DNA of 64,000 nt from Megamonas sp. UBA1796 (GTDB lineage Bacteria > Bacillota > Negativicutes > Selenomonadales > Selenomonadaceae), in the NCBI GenBank assembly GCA_002319795.1, contig DCFU01000016.1, forward strand, positions 90,497 through 154,496. The letters run 5' to 3'. The translations under genes were made by a program, and so were the position numbers. Shown here piece after piece: positions 41,979-50,605 of this stretch; the stretch's first letter is position 1, and each line of letters starts with the position of its first letter. The notes under the pieces were generated by a model. It was not told the DNA's origin. It saw only the letters and a program-made list of their open reading frames with translations, and did not search any database.

Positions 41979-42988
41979 CAGAGTTCCCTCCTCAATAAAA
42001 AGAGAAAAAACGGAGCCCCCAGGACTGCCATAAAGATACCTACAGGAAGTTCTGTCGGTGCAAAAACCGTCCTTGCAAAAGTATCACTTAAAGTCACTAC
42101 TGCAGCTCCCAGCAGGGCTGTTGCCGGCAACAGGCAACGATAATCCGTGCCAATAATGAGGCGGGCAGCGTGCGGCACAATCAAGCCAACAAAGCCCAGC
42201 AAGCCAACTACGGATACAGCACTTGCTGCCAGCATAGCCGCTACAGCCGTCATTATAATACGCGTGAGTTCAACACGCAGCCCCAGACCCTTGGCAACCT
42301 CATCTCCCAGTTGCAGAACATTCAAATGTCTGGCACCAAGCATGGTGAGCAGTCCTCCCACAAGCGTATATGGATAAATAATATTTACATGCGGCCAGCT
42401 TCGCGCTGCCAGTCCGCCAACCATCCACATAAGGGCCCCATGCACGCGGTCACTGTAAAAAATTAGAAGTGCGGAGATTCCCGCGCCCAAAAATGCAGAT
42501 ACCGCTACACCCGCTAAAATAATGCGGATAGGCCGGATACCATTCTTCCATGCAAGAAAATAAATGCATATCGCTGCTCCCATAGCACCCAAAAAAGCTG
42601 CCGGTGCTACGAAATATTCATGCTCTGGAAAAACCAGCATAACCATAATTCCCATGAGGCCTGCTCCTGAGGATATCCCTATGATATGCGGATCTGCCAG
42701 AGGATTCTTCATTACAGCCTGCAAAACAGCTCCTGAAAGTGCCAGATTAATTCCCACAAGCGCTGCAACTATAGTACGCGGCAACCGGATATTCATGATA
42801 ATCTGCTCATGCATACCAGCATTATTTCCCATAACCGCCTGGCCAATCTCAGCCACAGGAATTGGTACTGACCCCTTCATAATACTCATGATAAATCCCA
42901 CACACGCCAAAACGGCAAATATTACCAGGATACATATCTGACGCTTTAACGTCTTTGTCCCTCTGTCCTGTGATATTGTACCTATCAT
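41978..42988 (-). CDS. btuC: ABC transporter permease, FecCD/BtuC family
   Basis: 336 residues and about ten membrane helices. Typical text: IRLPRTIVAALVGINLALSG, AVLQAVMKNPLADPHIIGIS, SGAGLMGIMVM, and near the end SVVGLLGFVGLIVPHAARLI before GTDYRCLLPATALLGA. It pairs with the preceding binding protein and following ATPase. ATG 42988 has GGGAG upstream, 1 nt after the btuF stop. Cargo is taken as cobalamin because of the upstream riboswitch; FecCD-type iron carriers look the same. Confidence 0.85.
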   Translation of the reverse strand: MIGTISQDRGTKTLKRQICILVIFAVLACVGFIMSIMKGSVPIPVAEIGQAVMGNNAGMHEQIIMNIRLPRTIVAALVGINLALSGAVLQAVMKNPLADPHIIGISSGAGLMGIMVMLVFPEHEYFVAPAAFLGAMGAAICIYFLAWKNGIRPIRIILAGVAVSAFLGAGISALLIFYSDRVHGALMWMVGGLAARSWPHVNIIYPYTLVGGLLTMLGARHLNVLQLGDEVAKGLGLRVELTRIIMTAVAAMLAASAVSVVGLLGFVGLIVPHAARLIIGTDYRCLLPATALLGAAVVTLSDTFARTVFAPTELPVGIFMAVLGAPFFLFLLRREL

Positions 42989-42989
42989 A

Positions 42990-43967
42990 TCAAAATGCTC
43001 CCGGATAAATGAGCTTTGCCATGGTTTCTACCGCTTCCGGATAATGAATCCCCGGACTCAGCAGAAAAAGATCCTGCGGGAGATAATAATATCTATTATC
43101 CCGGATAGCCGGAATTGTCTGCCAAGCCGGATTGCCGTTTATAGTTTCCTGCATGCTTTTTTTTATATCATCCATCTTCCCCATACTGGTAATAAAAAGT
43201 ATTTCCGGATTCTGCTCCACGAGTGTTTCCATACTATAAGGTGCAGCATCCGGATTTTTCTGCATAGGTGTCATAGCCGATGCAACATTTTGAAAGCCAA
43301 GCATTTTAGCCACAGACCCCGCGATGCTTCCGTCAAGCTGCACACTGAGTCCCTGTGCTGTACTATGCAGGATTGCTACACGTTTTGCTTCTTTCGGCAT
43401 TCTATCCTGCACCGCTTTTATTTTATTATCCATTTCTTCTATGAGCTCTCCGCCTTTTTCCGTTTCACCCGTGATCTGGGCAAATAACTTTATGTTGCGC
43501 TTAACATCCTCATAATTCTTCATATCGACGACAACTGCCGGAATATGATTGGACTCCAATACTGAAACCAGTTTTTCATTCATGCCCTTGTTGACAATGA
43601 CGACATCCGGCTGTAGCTCGAGTACTTTTTCCATATCAATGCGATATACCTCACCAACACTTGCCACATCCTTAGCAAAATCCGGCATGTCAGTCTTGGA
43701 ATCCGGACGGCCAATGACCTCGCCACCTACAGCATGAAAGGGCTCCAAAAAAGAAGCTGACAATACGACAACACGCGCAGGCTTTACAGGTACACTGACA
43801 GTACGTTCCATATCATCCTGCACTTGAACTGTTTTGGTACTGCTGCTCTGATTCGATATTTCTTTTTGCGGTCCGCAACCCGAAATAATTATTGAAAACA
43901 GCAAAAACAACAAAAATACCCCCGCCAGCTCCTGCCGATACTGTATTTCACGCAAAAACCTACACAT
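42990..43967 (-). CDS. btuF: ABC transporter substrate-binding lipoprotein, BtuF/FepB type
   Basis: 325 residues. The N-terminal membrane segment ends in a lipobox-like SIIISGC (Cys about 30), so it is probably lipid-anchored. The two-lobed helical-backbone binding domain includes RVVVLSASFLEPFHAVGGEV, ELQPDVVIVNKGMNEKLVS and NPEILFITSMGKMDDIKKSM. It follows cobI with 2 nt between stop and start; the Shine-Dalgarno AGGTG lies in the last cobI codons. Cobalamin or another corrinoid is the likely ligand from context. Confidence 0.85.
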   Translation of the reverse strand: MCRFLREIQYRQELAGVFLLFLLFSIIISGCGPQKEISNQSSSTKTVQVQDDMERTVSVPVKPARVVVLSASFLEPFHAVGGEVIGRPDSKTDMPDFAKDVASVGEVYRIDMEKVLELQPDVVIVNKGMNEKLVSVLESNHIPAVVVDMKNYEDVKRNIKLFAQITGETEKGGELIEEMDNKIKAVQDRMPKEAKRVAILHSTAQGLSVQLDGSIAGSVAKMLGFQNVASAMTPMQKNPDAAPYSMETLVEQNPEILFITSMGKMDDIKKSMQETINGNPAWQTIPAIRDNRYYYLPQDLFLLSPGIHYPEAVETMAKLIYPGAF

Positions 43968-43969
43968 GC

Positions 43970-44677
43970 CTATTCACCTTTACTTTTTCTAGTAATAATT
44001 GTTGATAAATAATTAACTCTTTTATCCTTTTGCGCCATTATATCATTGATGCATTCTTCATTCACCAGCCCGCAACGACTCACCATAATAGCCTGTTCTG
44101 CCATATTGTGTTCCTCTAAAACGCCCGCCATATCAGAAAAATTCTTATATACCTTCATCATGACCACATTGTCCGCAACAGCCAAAGCCCCCTTAATCTT
44201 CTCCTCGGTAGCCGTTGCCGGAATAATTGTCAATACATCATTCCCCTCAACCAGAGGATAGCCAAATCTGCTGGCTATAGCACAAAAGGCCGGAATTCCG
44301 GGAATTGTCTCTATTTCTATATCTTCCTTGGCAAGCAATCGATAAATATAAATGTAAGTACTATAGAACATTGGATCTCCAATTGTCAGGAATGCCGTGT
44401 TTTTCCCAGCACTTAACAAGGCCAGTATTTCACGTTTATTTGTTTCCCAAGCCTCTGAAGAATCCGCAAACCCTGTTACCATTGGGAACACCTGATACAC
44501 TATCTCAACATTTCTTTTCAAATAAGGCCTTGCAATAGACAATGCCACGCTGCCATCTTTCTTTTCTGTTTTCGGTGCTATGATAACATCTGCTGTTTCA
44601 ATTGCGCGAATTGCTTTCAATGTCAGAAGATCCGGGTTACCCGGCCCGACACCTATTCCATAAAAAATTCCACCCAC
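43970..44677 (-). CDS. cobI: precorrin-2 C20-methyltransferase
   Basis: SAM-dependent methyltransferase of corrin synthesis (CobI/CbiL). 235 residues. The tetrapyrrole methylase fold has GIGVGPGNPDLLTLKAIRAI at 7-26, AFLTIGDPMFYSTYIYIYRLL and ETIPGIPAFCAIASRFGYPL. Start GTG 44677 behind GGAGGG. It is the first gene downstream of the cobalamin riboswitch and the only corrin-synthesis gene in the window, so the rest of the pathway must lie elsewhere. Whether it acts on cobalt-precorrin-2 (anaerobic route) fits an anaerobe but is inferred. Confidence 0.93.
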   Translation of the reverse strand: MGGIFYGIGVGPGNPDLLTLKAIRAIETADVIIAPKTEKKDGSVALSIARPYLKRNVEIVYQVFPMVTGFADSSEAWETNKREILALLSAGKNTAFLTIGDPMFYSTYIYIYRLLAKEDIEIETIPGIPAFCAIASRFGYPLVEGNDVLTIIPATATEEKIKGALAVADNVVMMKVYKNFSDMAGVLEEHNMAEQAIMVSRCGLVNEECINDIMAQKDKRVNYLSTIITRKSKGE

Positions 44678-44689
44678 TATAATCCCTCC

Positions 44690-44946
44690 ACAAAATAAAA
44701 TGAGCCCTTCTTTGTATAAGAAAGGCCCTTCATATCAAACAAAAATCCCCTTCCCATCGCTCGCAGGTATGACGGTGATTGCTAAACAGGCAGTTCTCCT
44801 GGCTCCAGATCATTGCAGTCCTGCGCCTTCCCAAAGCATTGATGCTTCAGTGACGTATTGCAGAACCGCTCCCTGTTACAGTGGCGTGACCGCGCCGGCC
44901 TTGCACCGGCTTCCCTATTAAGCCCTTTCGGGCACCTGTTCCCCTA
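44690..44946 (-). promoter_or_regulatory. cobalamin riboswitch with terminator
   Basis: The minus-strand leader has the B12-box (GCCAGGAGAACTGCCTGTTT, about 44784-44803), GCCACTGTAACAGGGAGCG, and the GAAGCCGGTGCAAGGCCGGC hairpin, all hallmarks of the aptamer. A terminator follows: stem 44702-44712 with 44718-44728, then ATTTTATTTTG. It controls cobI-btuF-btuC-btuD; B12 binding represses. Confidence 0.95.
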
Positions 44947-44968
44947 TATGCAATTAAAATCTATATTT

Positions 44969-44997
44969 ATACTACACTGTATTTACCGGAGTGTCAA
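44969..44997 (-). promoter_or_regulatory. promoter of the cobalamin riboswitch operon
   Basis: TTGACA (44997-44992) and TAGTAT (44974-44969), spacing 17 nt, 23 nt before the first aptamer helix. Confidence 0.8.
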
Positions 44998-45068
44998 CGA
45001 TAGAAGCATGCTCCCCGGAAGGCCAGATCATACCTTAGAAAAAGTTCTCTGATGCGCAACGTCAGGCG

Positions 45069-45104
45069 GTAGGGAATCCTTCCCTGTCTACCTCGCCTTA
45101 TGCA
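45069..45104 (-). terminator. hairpin overlapping the end of the OadG-like gene
   Basis: GGTAG and inner GGGAA (minus strand) pair with TTCCC and CTACC across the stop codon region; a T5 run comes about 25 nt later. Possible terminator, weak case. Confidence 0.35.
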
Positions 45105-45450
45105 GCGACAGGTGCTTCATGCACTCTAAACGTCCTGCTTCTCGCCATCCATCCTGTAGAACTGGACGAATGGCTTTTATGTCTGCCATCCCGAAGCCAT
45201 AAGCCGAAACTGCCGCGATAATAACGGCAACTGTCTCAGAAGGAATCCCTGCTGTGCTGAGCGCAGCAGGCCGCACAGGCATTTCCCCCTGCGATGCTGT
45301 AGCTGTAGCTGCTTGCTTTTTCCCTTCGATTGCCTCCCGGGCCAAAACTTTTCTGCCTCGCAGAACACGCAGGCCATACAAGACGACACACACAATGGCT
45401 ATAGTAATAACCATATTTATTAGAGGAACCGATGCTACTGTTTGTTGCAT
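45088..45450 (-). CDS. OadG-like decarboxylase gamma/delta subunit
   Basis: 120 residues: an N-terminal membrane helix (INMVITIAIVCVVLYGLRVL), an Ala/Lys linker (about 40-65), then the conserved C-terminal helix pattern of OadG/MmdD proteins: PSETVAVIIAAVSAYGFGMA and IRPVLQDGWREAGRLECMKH. Such subunits hold Na+-pumping oxaloacetate or methylmalonyl-CoA decarboxylase together. No other decarboxylase gene lies nearby, so it is an orphan here. GGAGTG precedes ATG 45450. The leader from the predicted promoter is about 140 nt long. Confidence 0.65.
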   Translation of the reverse strand: MQQTVASVPLINMVITIAIVCVVLYGLRVLRGRKVLAREAIEGKKQAATATASQGEMPVRPAALSTAGIPSETVAVIIAAVSAYGFGMADIKAIRPVLQDGWREAGRLECMKHLSLHKAR

Positions 45451-45599
45451 ATATACTCACTCCGTTCATTTTATTAAAGCCACATCTATAATCTGCCTCT
45501 ACATCTCAAAGAAAACATTCCGACATTTCTTTAGCCGAACAACAGTTCATTTGTGGTCAATATTATAATCACAAACCAGCCGTGTACCATACATACATC

Positions 45600-45627
45600 A
45601 TTGTAGCAGAATTTTCGTAAGTATCAA
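45600..45627 (-). promoter_or_regulatory. promoter of the OadG-like gene
   Basis: TTGATA (45627-45622) and TACAAT (45605-45600), spacing 16 nt. It implies an untranslated leader of about 140 nt in which I see no known riboswitch. Confidence 0.6.
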
Positions 45628-45666
45628 AATTCAATATTTGAATAATCATTATACATACAAGCTATT

Positions 45667-47016
45667 TTAGCCCTGCTCTTGCCTGACAATATCAGCAATA
45701 CTGCGACAAATTCTCTCCAATTCCACCTGATCCGGCCCCTCGGCCATGACTCTTATCAGAGGTTCTGTACCGGAAGAGCGGACCAGTATACGTCCATTCT
45801 CTCCAAGTTCTTCATTGCCTTTTTCAATTGCTGCCTGAATAGCCGTATTTTCCTGCCATCCATCCTTGCTTGCAACCTTTACATTCACTAACAACTGAGG
45901 GTAACTTTTCATAAGTGCTGAAAGCTCTGAAGGTTTTTTCCCGCTGCGCTTGATTGAAGAAAGCACCTGCAAGGCAGTAACAGGTCCATCCCCGGTTGTG
46001 CTGAAATCCGTAAAAATGATATGTCCGGACTGCTCACCACCGAGGCAATAACCATTGGCCAGCATATCCTCCAACACATAACGATCCCCGACTCTGGTTA
46101 TTTCCACAAGTCCGCCAGCCTGTCTGAGTGCCTTATGGAAGCCGATATTCGCCATAACCGTCGTAACAACGGTGTTATCCTTAAGCCGTCCTTGATGCAT
46201 CATTTCCAACGCACACATAACAAGAATATGGTCTCCATCAAGAACCTGCCCCTGCTCATCCACACAAAGGCAGCGATCAGCATCGCCATCATGAGCTATA
46301 CCCAGATCGGCATGATGTTCCAGCACGGCATGCTGTAAAGGCTGCAGATGTGTTGAACCGCAATTGGCATTGATATTAATACCATCTGGCCGGTCATTAA
46401 TCACGATAAGTTCCGCTCCCAGACTGCGCAATATAGACGGCATAACTTCATAGGCAGCACCATTTGCACAGTCGAGTACAATTTTCATGCCATCAAACCG
46501 CTCATTTGCTGTACTGCGAACAAAATCGATATAATCCTTTGCTAAATCATGGTGATATTCCAAGGTGCCAATATCCGCTCCTGTAGGACGGTAAAGATCA
46601 TCCTTCTCCTCAAGTTTATGAACCAGCTTTTCAAGCTCATCCTCGACAGCATCCGGAAGCTTATAACCATCTCCTCCAAAAAACTTTATGCCGTTGTCAT
46701 GAAAAGGATTATGTGAAGCTGAGATAACAATACCCGCTTTCGCATGGAGTTTTCTGGCAAGATACGCAATGGCCGGTGTGGGTATAATTCCGGCAAGAAT
46801 GGCCTTGCCACCCGCAGAACAAATCCCGGATGCAAGGGCTGTCTCAAACAGCTGACCCGAAAGTCGTGTATCGCGTCCAATCAGTATGACTGGCTGCCCC
46901 GCAGCTCCAGCACCAAAATAAATTGTGGCAGCCCGTCCAAGGCGATATGCCATCTCGGGAGTAAGACCGATATTTGCTTCTCCACGTACGCCATCGGTTC
47001 CAAAAAGTCTACCCAT
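45667..47016 (-). CDS. glmM: phosphoglucosamine mutase
   Basis: Converts glucosamine-6-phosphate to glucosamine-1-phosphate for cell-wall precursors. 449 residues. GRLFGTDGVRGEAN at 2-15, the phosphoserine loop VISASHNPFHDNGIKFFGG near 100, the metal loop HDGDADRCLCVD, the sugar loop GGEQSGHIIF, and the phosphate loop RSSGTEPLIRVM. ATG 47016 has GGGGG upstream. It ends the cdaA-cdaR-FAD protein-glmM cluster. Confidence 0.97.
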   Translation of the reverse strand: MGRLFGTDGVRGEANIGLTPEMAYRLGRAATIYFGAGAAGQPVILIGRDTRLSGQLFETALASGICSAGGKAILAGIIPTPAIAYLARKLHAKAGIVISASHNPFHDNGIKFFGGDGYKLPDAVEDELEKLVHKLEEKDDLYRPTGADIGTLEYHHDLAKDYIDFVRSTANERFDGMKIVLDCANGAAYEVMPSILRSLGAELIVINDRPDGININANCGSTHLQPLQHAVLEHHADLGIAHDGDADRCLCVDEQGQVLDGDHILVMCALEMMHQGRLKDNTVVTTVMANIGFHKALRQAGGLVEITRVGDRYVLEDMLANGYCLGGEQSGHIIFTDFSTTGDGPVTALQVLSSIKRSGKKPSELSALMKSYPQLLVNVKVASKDGWQENTAIQAAIEKGNEELGENGRILVRSSGTEPLIRVMAEGPDQVELERICRSIADIVRQEQG

Positions 47017-47048
47017 AAATATGTTTTCCCCCAAATCATTATTAAATA

Positions 47049-48665
47049 TCATATGCTATTATGACAATCTTTAGACAAAAATGCAAGTGCTGTGTTGATC
47101 CCATCGACAGCCGCACTCATGATACCTCCGGCATATCCTGCTCCCTCTCCCATAGGATAAAGGCCCTGCGTATTGTTCGAAACAAAACTTGCCTGATCAC
47201 GACATATGCGGCAGGGTGCAGAAGAACGCGTCTCCACGCCTGTCAGGCATATATCCGTATCTGCAAATCCCGCTATCTTACGTCCAAAATACGGCAATGC
47301 ACTCTCCAATGTTCTTGTGACAAAACCCGGCAGACAATTATGTAAATCTGCCGGGTGTACACCCGGCAAATAGGTTGGCCTGGTTAAGAACTCTCGTGAA
47401 CCGCTTTTTCCCAACAAAAAATCCCCCACAGACTGAACCGGAGCAAAATAATTATCTCCTGCCACATGAAAGGCAATTTCTTCATATTTACGCTGAAAAT
47501 ACATACCGTTGAGTACGTCTCCGCCAAAATCCTGCGGCATCACATTTACTAAAAGAGCTGAATTGGCGATACCGGAATCACGGCAATAGTTACTCATACC
47601 ATTCGTAACGACCCTTCCCTTTTCTGAAGCCGCCGCCACAACCTGTCCTCCCGGACACATACAAAAAGAATACGCTCCCCGTTTCGTTGCCGTATCCTTA
47701 TAAGTCATTGCATAATCCGCTGGCGGCAAAAGTGGGTTGCCCGCATCTTCGCCATATTGTGCTTTATCAATCAGTCCCTGCGGATGCTCAATACGCACAC
47801 CTATGGCAAACGCTTTAGCTTCCATAGAGATTCCCTTACTATAAAGCATTTCATAGGTATCACGTGCAGAATGGCCGATTCCCAGAAGTACAGCTTCGGC
47901 CATTATTCTTTCCTCATTGTTGACAATGACGGCACATACTCTACCGTTTGTAAGCTCTATATCCGTTACTTTAGCTTCAAAACGAACCTCACCACCCAGG
48001 CGTATGATTTCTTTACGTATATTTTTTACAATCTGCCGCAGTAAATCTGTACCAATATGAGGTTTATGCAAATATTTTATCTCGGCAGGAGCTCCCGCCT
48101 GTATAAAAGCGTCCAACACTTCATCCATGTTCACATCGCTGATACGTGTCGTGAGCTTACCATCAGAAAATGTACCGGCACCACCTTCACCAAACTGCAC
48201 ATTGGAATCCTCCCCCAACTCACCACCCTGCCAAAAACGACGGATATCCTCATGGCGCTTATCAACATCATGTCCCCTTTCCAATACCAAAGGGCTCCAC
48301 CCCTTACGAGCAAGTGTAAGCGCTGCCAACATTCCCGCAGGACCAAATCCTACAATCACTGGCCGGTTTACGCCTTCCGCCGGCTGGCTGCATTCTGTTT
48401 CTCTTGGCTTATTTTCGACTGCTATATCTACGTTTTTATCCTTATGAAATTTATGTAGTAATCTTCCTTCCGATTCTGCTATATGTACATCCAGTATATA
48501 GACGAACTGGATTGGTGCTCCCTTGTAACGGCGTGCATCTATAGCCTTACGCACAATTACCACCTCAAGTACAGCCTGAGGTGGTAATCGCAAGCGCTTT
48601 GCTGCCAGAAGAGCCAAAGACTCTTCTGCATCAAATGGCACGCTAAAATTCTTTATTCGTATCAA
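47049..48665 (-). CDS. FAD-dependent oxidoreductase (COG2509 family)
   Basis: 538 residues, an uncharacterised flavoprotein family common in Firmicutes. The FAD-binding motif VIVGFGPAGMLAALTLARKG is near 109-128, followed by LVLERGHDVDKRHEDIRRFW and GEGGAGTFSDGKLTTR; the middle has VRIEHPQGLIDKAQYG, and near the end there is a Cys pair segment RSSAPCRICRDQ and GEGAGYAGGIMSAAVDG. The substrate is unknown. TTG 48665 has GGAG upstream. It is placed between cdaR and glmM, which are usually adjacent. Confidence 0.9.
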   Translation of the reverse strand: MIRIKNFSVPFDAEESLALLAAKRLRLPPQAVLEVVIVRKAIDARRYKGAPIQFVYILDVHIAESEGRLLHKFHKDKNVDIAVENKPRETECSQPAEGVNRPVIVGFGPAGMLAALTLARKGWSPLVLERGHDVDKRHEDIRRFWQGGELGEDSNVQFGEGGAGTFSDGKLTTRISDVNMDEVLDAFIQAGAPAEIKYLHKPHIGTDLLRQIVKNIRKEIIRLGGEVRFEAKVTDIELTNGRVCAVIVNNEERIMAEAVLLGIGHSARDTYEMLYSKGISMEAKAFAIGVRIEHPQGLIDKAQYGEDAGNPLLPPADYAMTYKDTATKRGAYSFCMCPGGQVVAAASEKGRVVTNGMSNYCRDSGIANSALLVNVMPQDFGGDVLNGMYFQRKYEEIAFHVAGDNYFAPVQSVGDFLLGKSGSREFLTRPTYLPGVHPADLHNCLPGFVTRTLESALPYFGRKIAGFADTDICLTGVETRSSAPCRICRDQASFVSNNTQGLYPMGEGAGYAGGIMSAAVDGINTALAFLSKDCHNSI

Positions 48666-48679
48666 TTACTATCACTCCA

Positions 48680-49606
48680 TCATTTCTTCGTAATTTCGAT
48701 AGTCACCGCAACCTCTTTATTCGTCACGGTAACACCTGGCGGCAACTCCAGCTTAACCGTCTTCTTTCCTGATTTCGTCATACCAGCTAAGGATATTTTT
48801 TCTGTATTGATTGCATCCAGCGAATGAATTGCCGAATCCTCTCCGGCAATCTCTATCTTCGACGGATCCAGCCGGGCACTTCCCATCGCATAGCCGACAG
48901 GCAAATCCCCTGTAAAAACGGGCTTTATACTAACTATCTTTTTCGTAAGGCCCCGTGCAAGCTGCACAGATGCGGCAATGGTCTGTGGATCGACCTTCAC
49001 CCCATCGACCTCTCTGCCATCCGCATTAACTGCTGTAAGCGGAACATCCAAGGAGAAATCCGTATTATTCCCCGAAAGCCCGACATATCCTACCACATGT
49101 GTAACCTCATTTATCGCAGTTCGCGGCCCCTCAATCATGACCGTATCTGCCGATTGGCTGATATGAGCTACCGTAGTTCCCGGTGCTGTAGCACCTGTGA
49201 CAATGAGGTCTGCTTGTACCTGCTTCTGTATAATCTTATCAATTGTCACAGTCACTGCCTCCGGAGAAGCAGAAATCAGTTCAAACCCCTGCGGCAGAAC
49301 CGTCTGAACCTTAGCATCAATCTTCCCCTCGGCAGCCCCGTTAAGATCTATATATGCCTTGAACTCGCTCGATGTCGCCGCAACAAATAGGGAACGAGAC
49401 CCACGCACCTTTATCTTGATCTGATCATCGCTGCGTGTAATCTTACATCCATCCGGTGCATTGACTACGTTCAAGGCTACAGTAAAGCTGCCATCAATCA
49501 AAGGATTCTGTTCGTTCATCACAAAAAACCATAGGACAACTGCTATCAAAAGTGCAATAATCTTGGCAGGAAGATTTCTTTGGAACATACTCATCAACCA
49601 ATTCAT
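48680..49606 (-). CDS. cdaR: CdaR (YbbR-domain) regulator of CdaA
   Basis: 308 residues: one N-terminal membrane helix (ALLIAVVLWFFVMNEQNPL at about 18-36) and three to four extracytoplasmic YbbR-like repeats. Examples are VHNA-type strands such as VEGTRTAINEVTHVVG-like IEGPRTAINEVTHVVGYVGL and VNADGREVDGVKVDPQTI. CdaR modulates the diadenylate cyclase CdaA in Bacillus and Listeria. ATG 49606 with GGAGGA upstream overlaps the cdaA stop by 4 nt. Confidence 0.93.
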   Translation of the reverse strand: MNWLMSMFQRNLPAKIIALLIAVVLWFFVMNEQNPLIDGSFTVALNVVNAPDGCKITRSDDQIKIKVRGSRSLFVAATSSEFKAYIDLNGAAEGKIDAKVQTVLPQGFELISASPEAVTVTIDKIIQKQVQADLIVTGATAPGTTVAHISQSADTVMIEGPRTAINEVTHVVGYVGLSGNNTDFSLDVPLTAVNADGREVDGVKVDPQTIAASVQLARGLTKKIVSIKPVFTGDLPVGYAMGSARLDPSKIEIAGEDSAIHSLDAINTEKISLAGMTKSGKKTVKLELPPGVTVTNKEVAVTIEITKK

Positions 49607-50448
49607 TTTTTCCTCCTCCAATTTGCAACCATATCCTTTATGCCTGTAGTGATAGCCGCAGACTTTTGCGAAAAGACCGGATTTAAGTGTGCCGTAAGCA
49701 TATCAGAATCCAAATGGCGAATGATTCTTCCATTCTCCGCAATAGAAATTGTCCCCGTTTCCTCACTTACTACTACAACCATGGCATCACATTGCTCAGA
49801 AAGTCCGATTGCAGCACGATGGCGCGTACCCAATTCCGTACTCAGCCTACGATTATCCGTAAGAGGCAGCAGACAACCCGCCGCAATGATGCGCCGGCCA
49901 CGTATGATTGCCGCCCCATCATGCAACGGTGTGTTAGGAATAAAAACATTCATAAGAAAGTCTGATGTAATAAGTCCGTCAATCTGGACACCTGTTGCAC
50001 AGATGTCATTCAACCCCATTTCCCTTTCAATTACAAGCAAAGCACCAATTTTGGCGGCCGAAAGCCGCATGACCGCCCTGTCCAGCTCCTGTACAAGTGA
50101 GCGTGCTTCCTCATCATTCAAAAAAACTGAACGTCCAAAAAATCGTCCCTGCCCCAAATGTTCCAACGTACGCCGGAGTTCCGGCTGAAAAACAATAGGC
50201 AGTGCCACAAAAAGCAAGGTAAGTGTCTTTTGCAGCAGCCAGTAAATAACATGGAGTTCCAGCCAATTGCATACCATGGTAAGTCCAAGCAAAACAAGAA
50301 GCCCCTTCACTAAGGTAATCGCCCGCGTATCCTGAAGCATCTCGTACAACTTGTACAATATAACAGCTACTATAAAAATATCAAGAATATCCAAAGGTCC
50401 TATAGTTGATAGGATTCCCCGTAATTGTGTCGGCATGTGGGTTGGCAT
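49603..50448 (-). CDS. cdaA: diadenylate cyclase CdaA
   Basis: Makes c-di-AMP, needed for potassium/osmotic and cell-wall balance. 281 residues. Three membrane helices lie in the first 90 residues, then a DAC domain with the DGA motif (PLHDGAAIIRGRRI) and the RHR motif (LGTRHRAAIGLSE). ATG 50448 has GAGGAG 8 nt upstream. First gene of cdaA-cdaR-FAD protein-glmM. Confidence 0.97.
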   Translation of the reverse strand: MPTHMPTQLRGILSTIGPLDILDIFIVAVILYKLYEMLQDTRAITLVKGLLVLLGLTMVCNWLELHVIYWLLQKTLTLLFVALPIVFQPELRRTLEHLGQGRFFGRSVFLNDEEARSLVQELDRAVMRLSAAKIGALLVIEREMGLNDICATGVQIDGLITSDFLMNVFIPNTPLHDGAAIIRGRRIIAAGCLLPLTDNRRLSTELGTRHRAAIGLSEQCDAMVVVVSEETGTISIAENGRIIRHLDSDMLTAHLNPVFSQKSAAITTGIKDMVANWRRKK

Positions 50449-50566
50449 AAGCAAGACTCCTCAAAATATCATTATTATAGCTATTCTCCTCCCTTGTCGA
50501 AAAATCCTTGTTACGCCAAAATTTTTTTGCTCATAATCTATCAGAAAAACTTCAGAAACAAAAAAA

Positions 50567-50594
50567 ACAGCACCTTCACAAAGGAAAGCGCTGT
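50567..50594 (-). terminator. terminator of ilvE
   Basis: ACAGC...GCTGT outer stem and CCTT/AAGG inner stem, followed on the minus strand by eight T. Twelve nt after the ilvE stop. Confidence 0.85.
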
Positions 50595-50605
50595 CTTCCG
50601 CTAAA

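Noticed and set aside
45068..45105. Palindromic stretch at the end of the OadG-like gene as a new regulatory RNA
   Set aside because: It overlaps the coding end and is short; a simple 3' hairpin is the plainer explanation.
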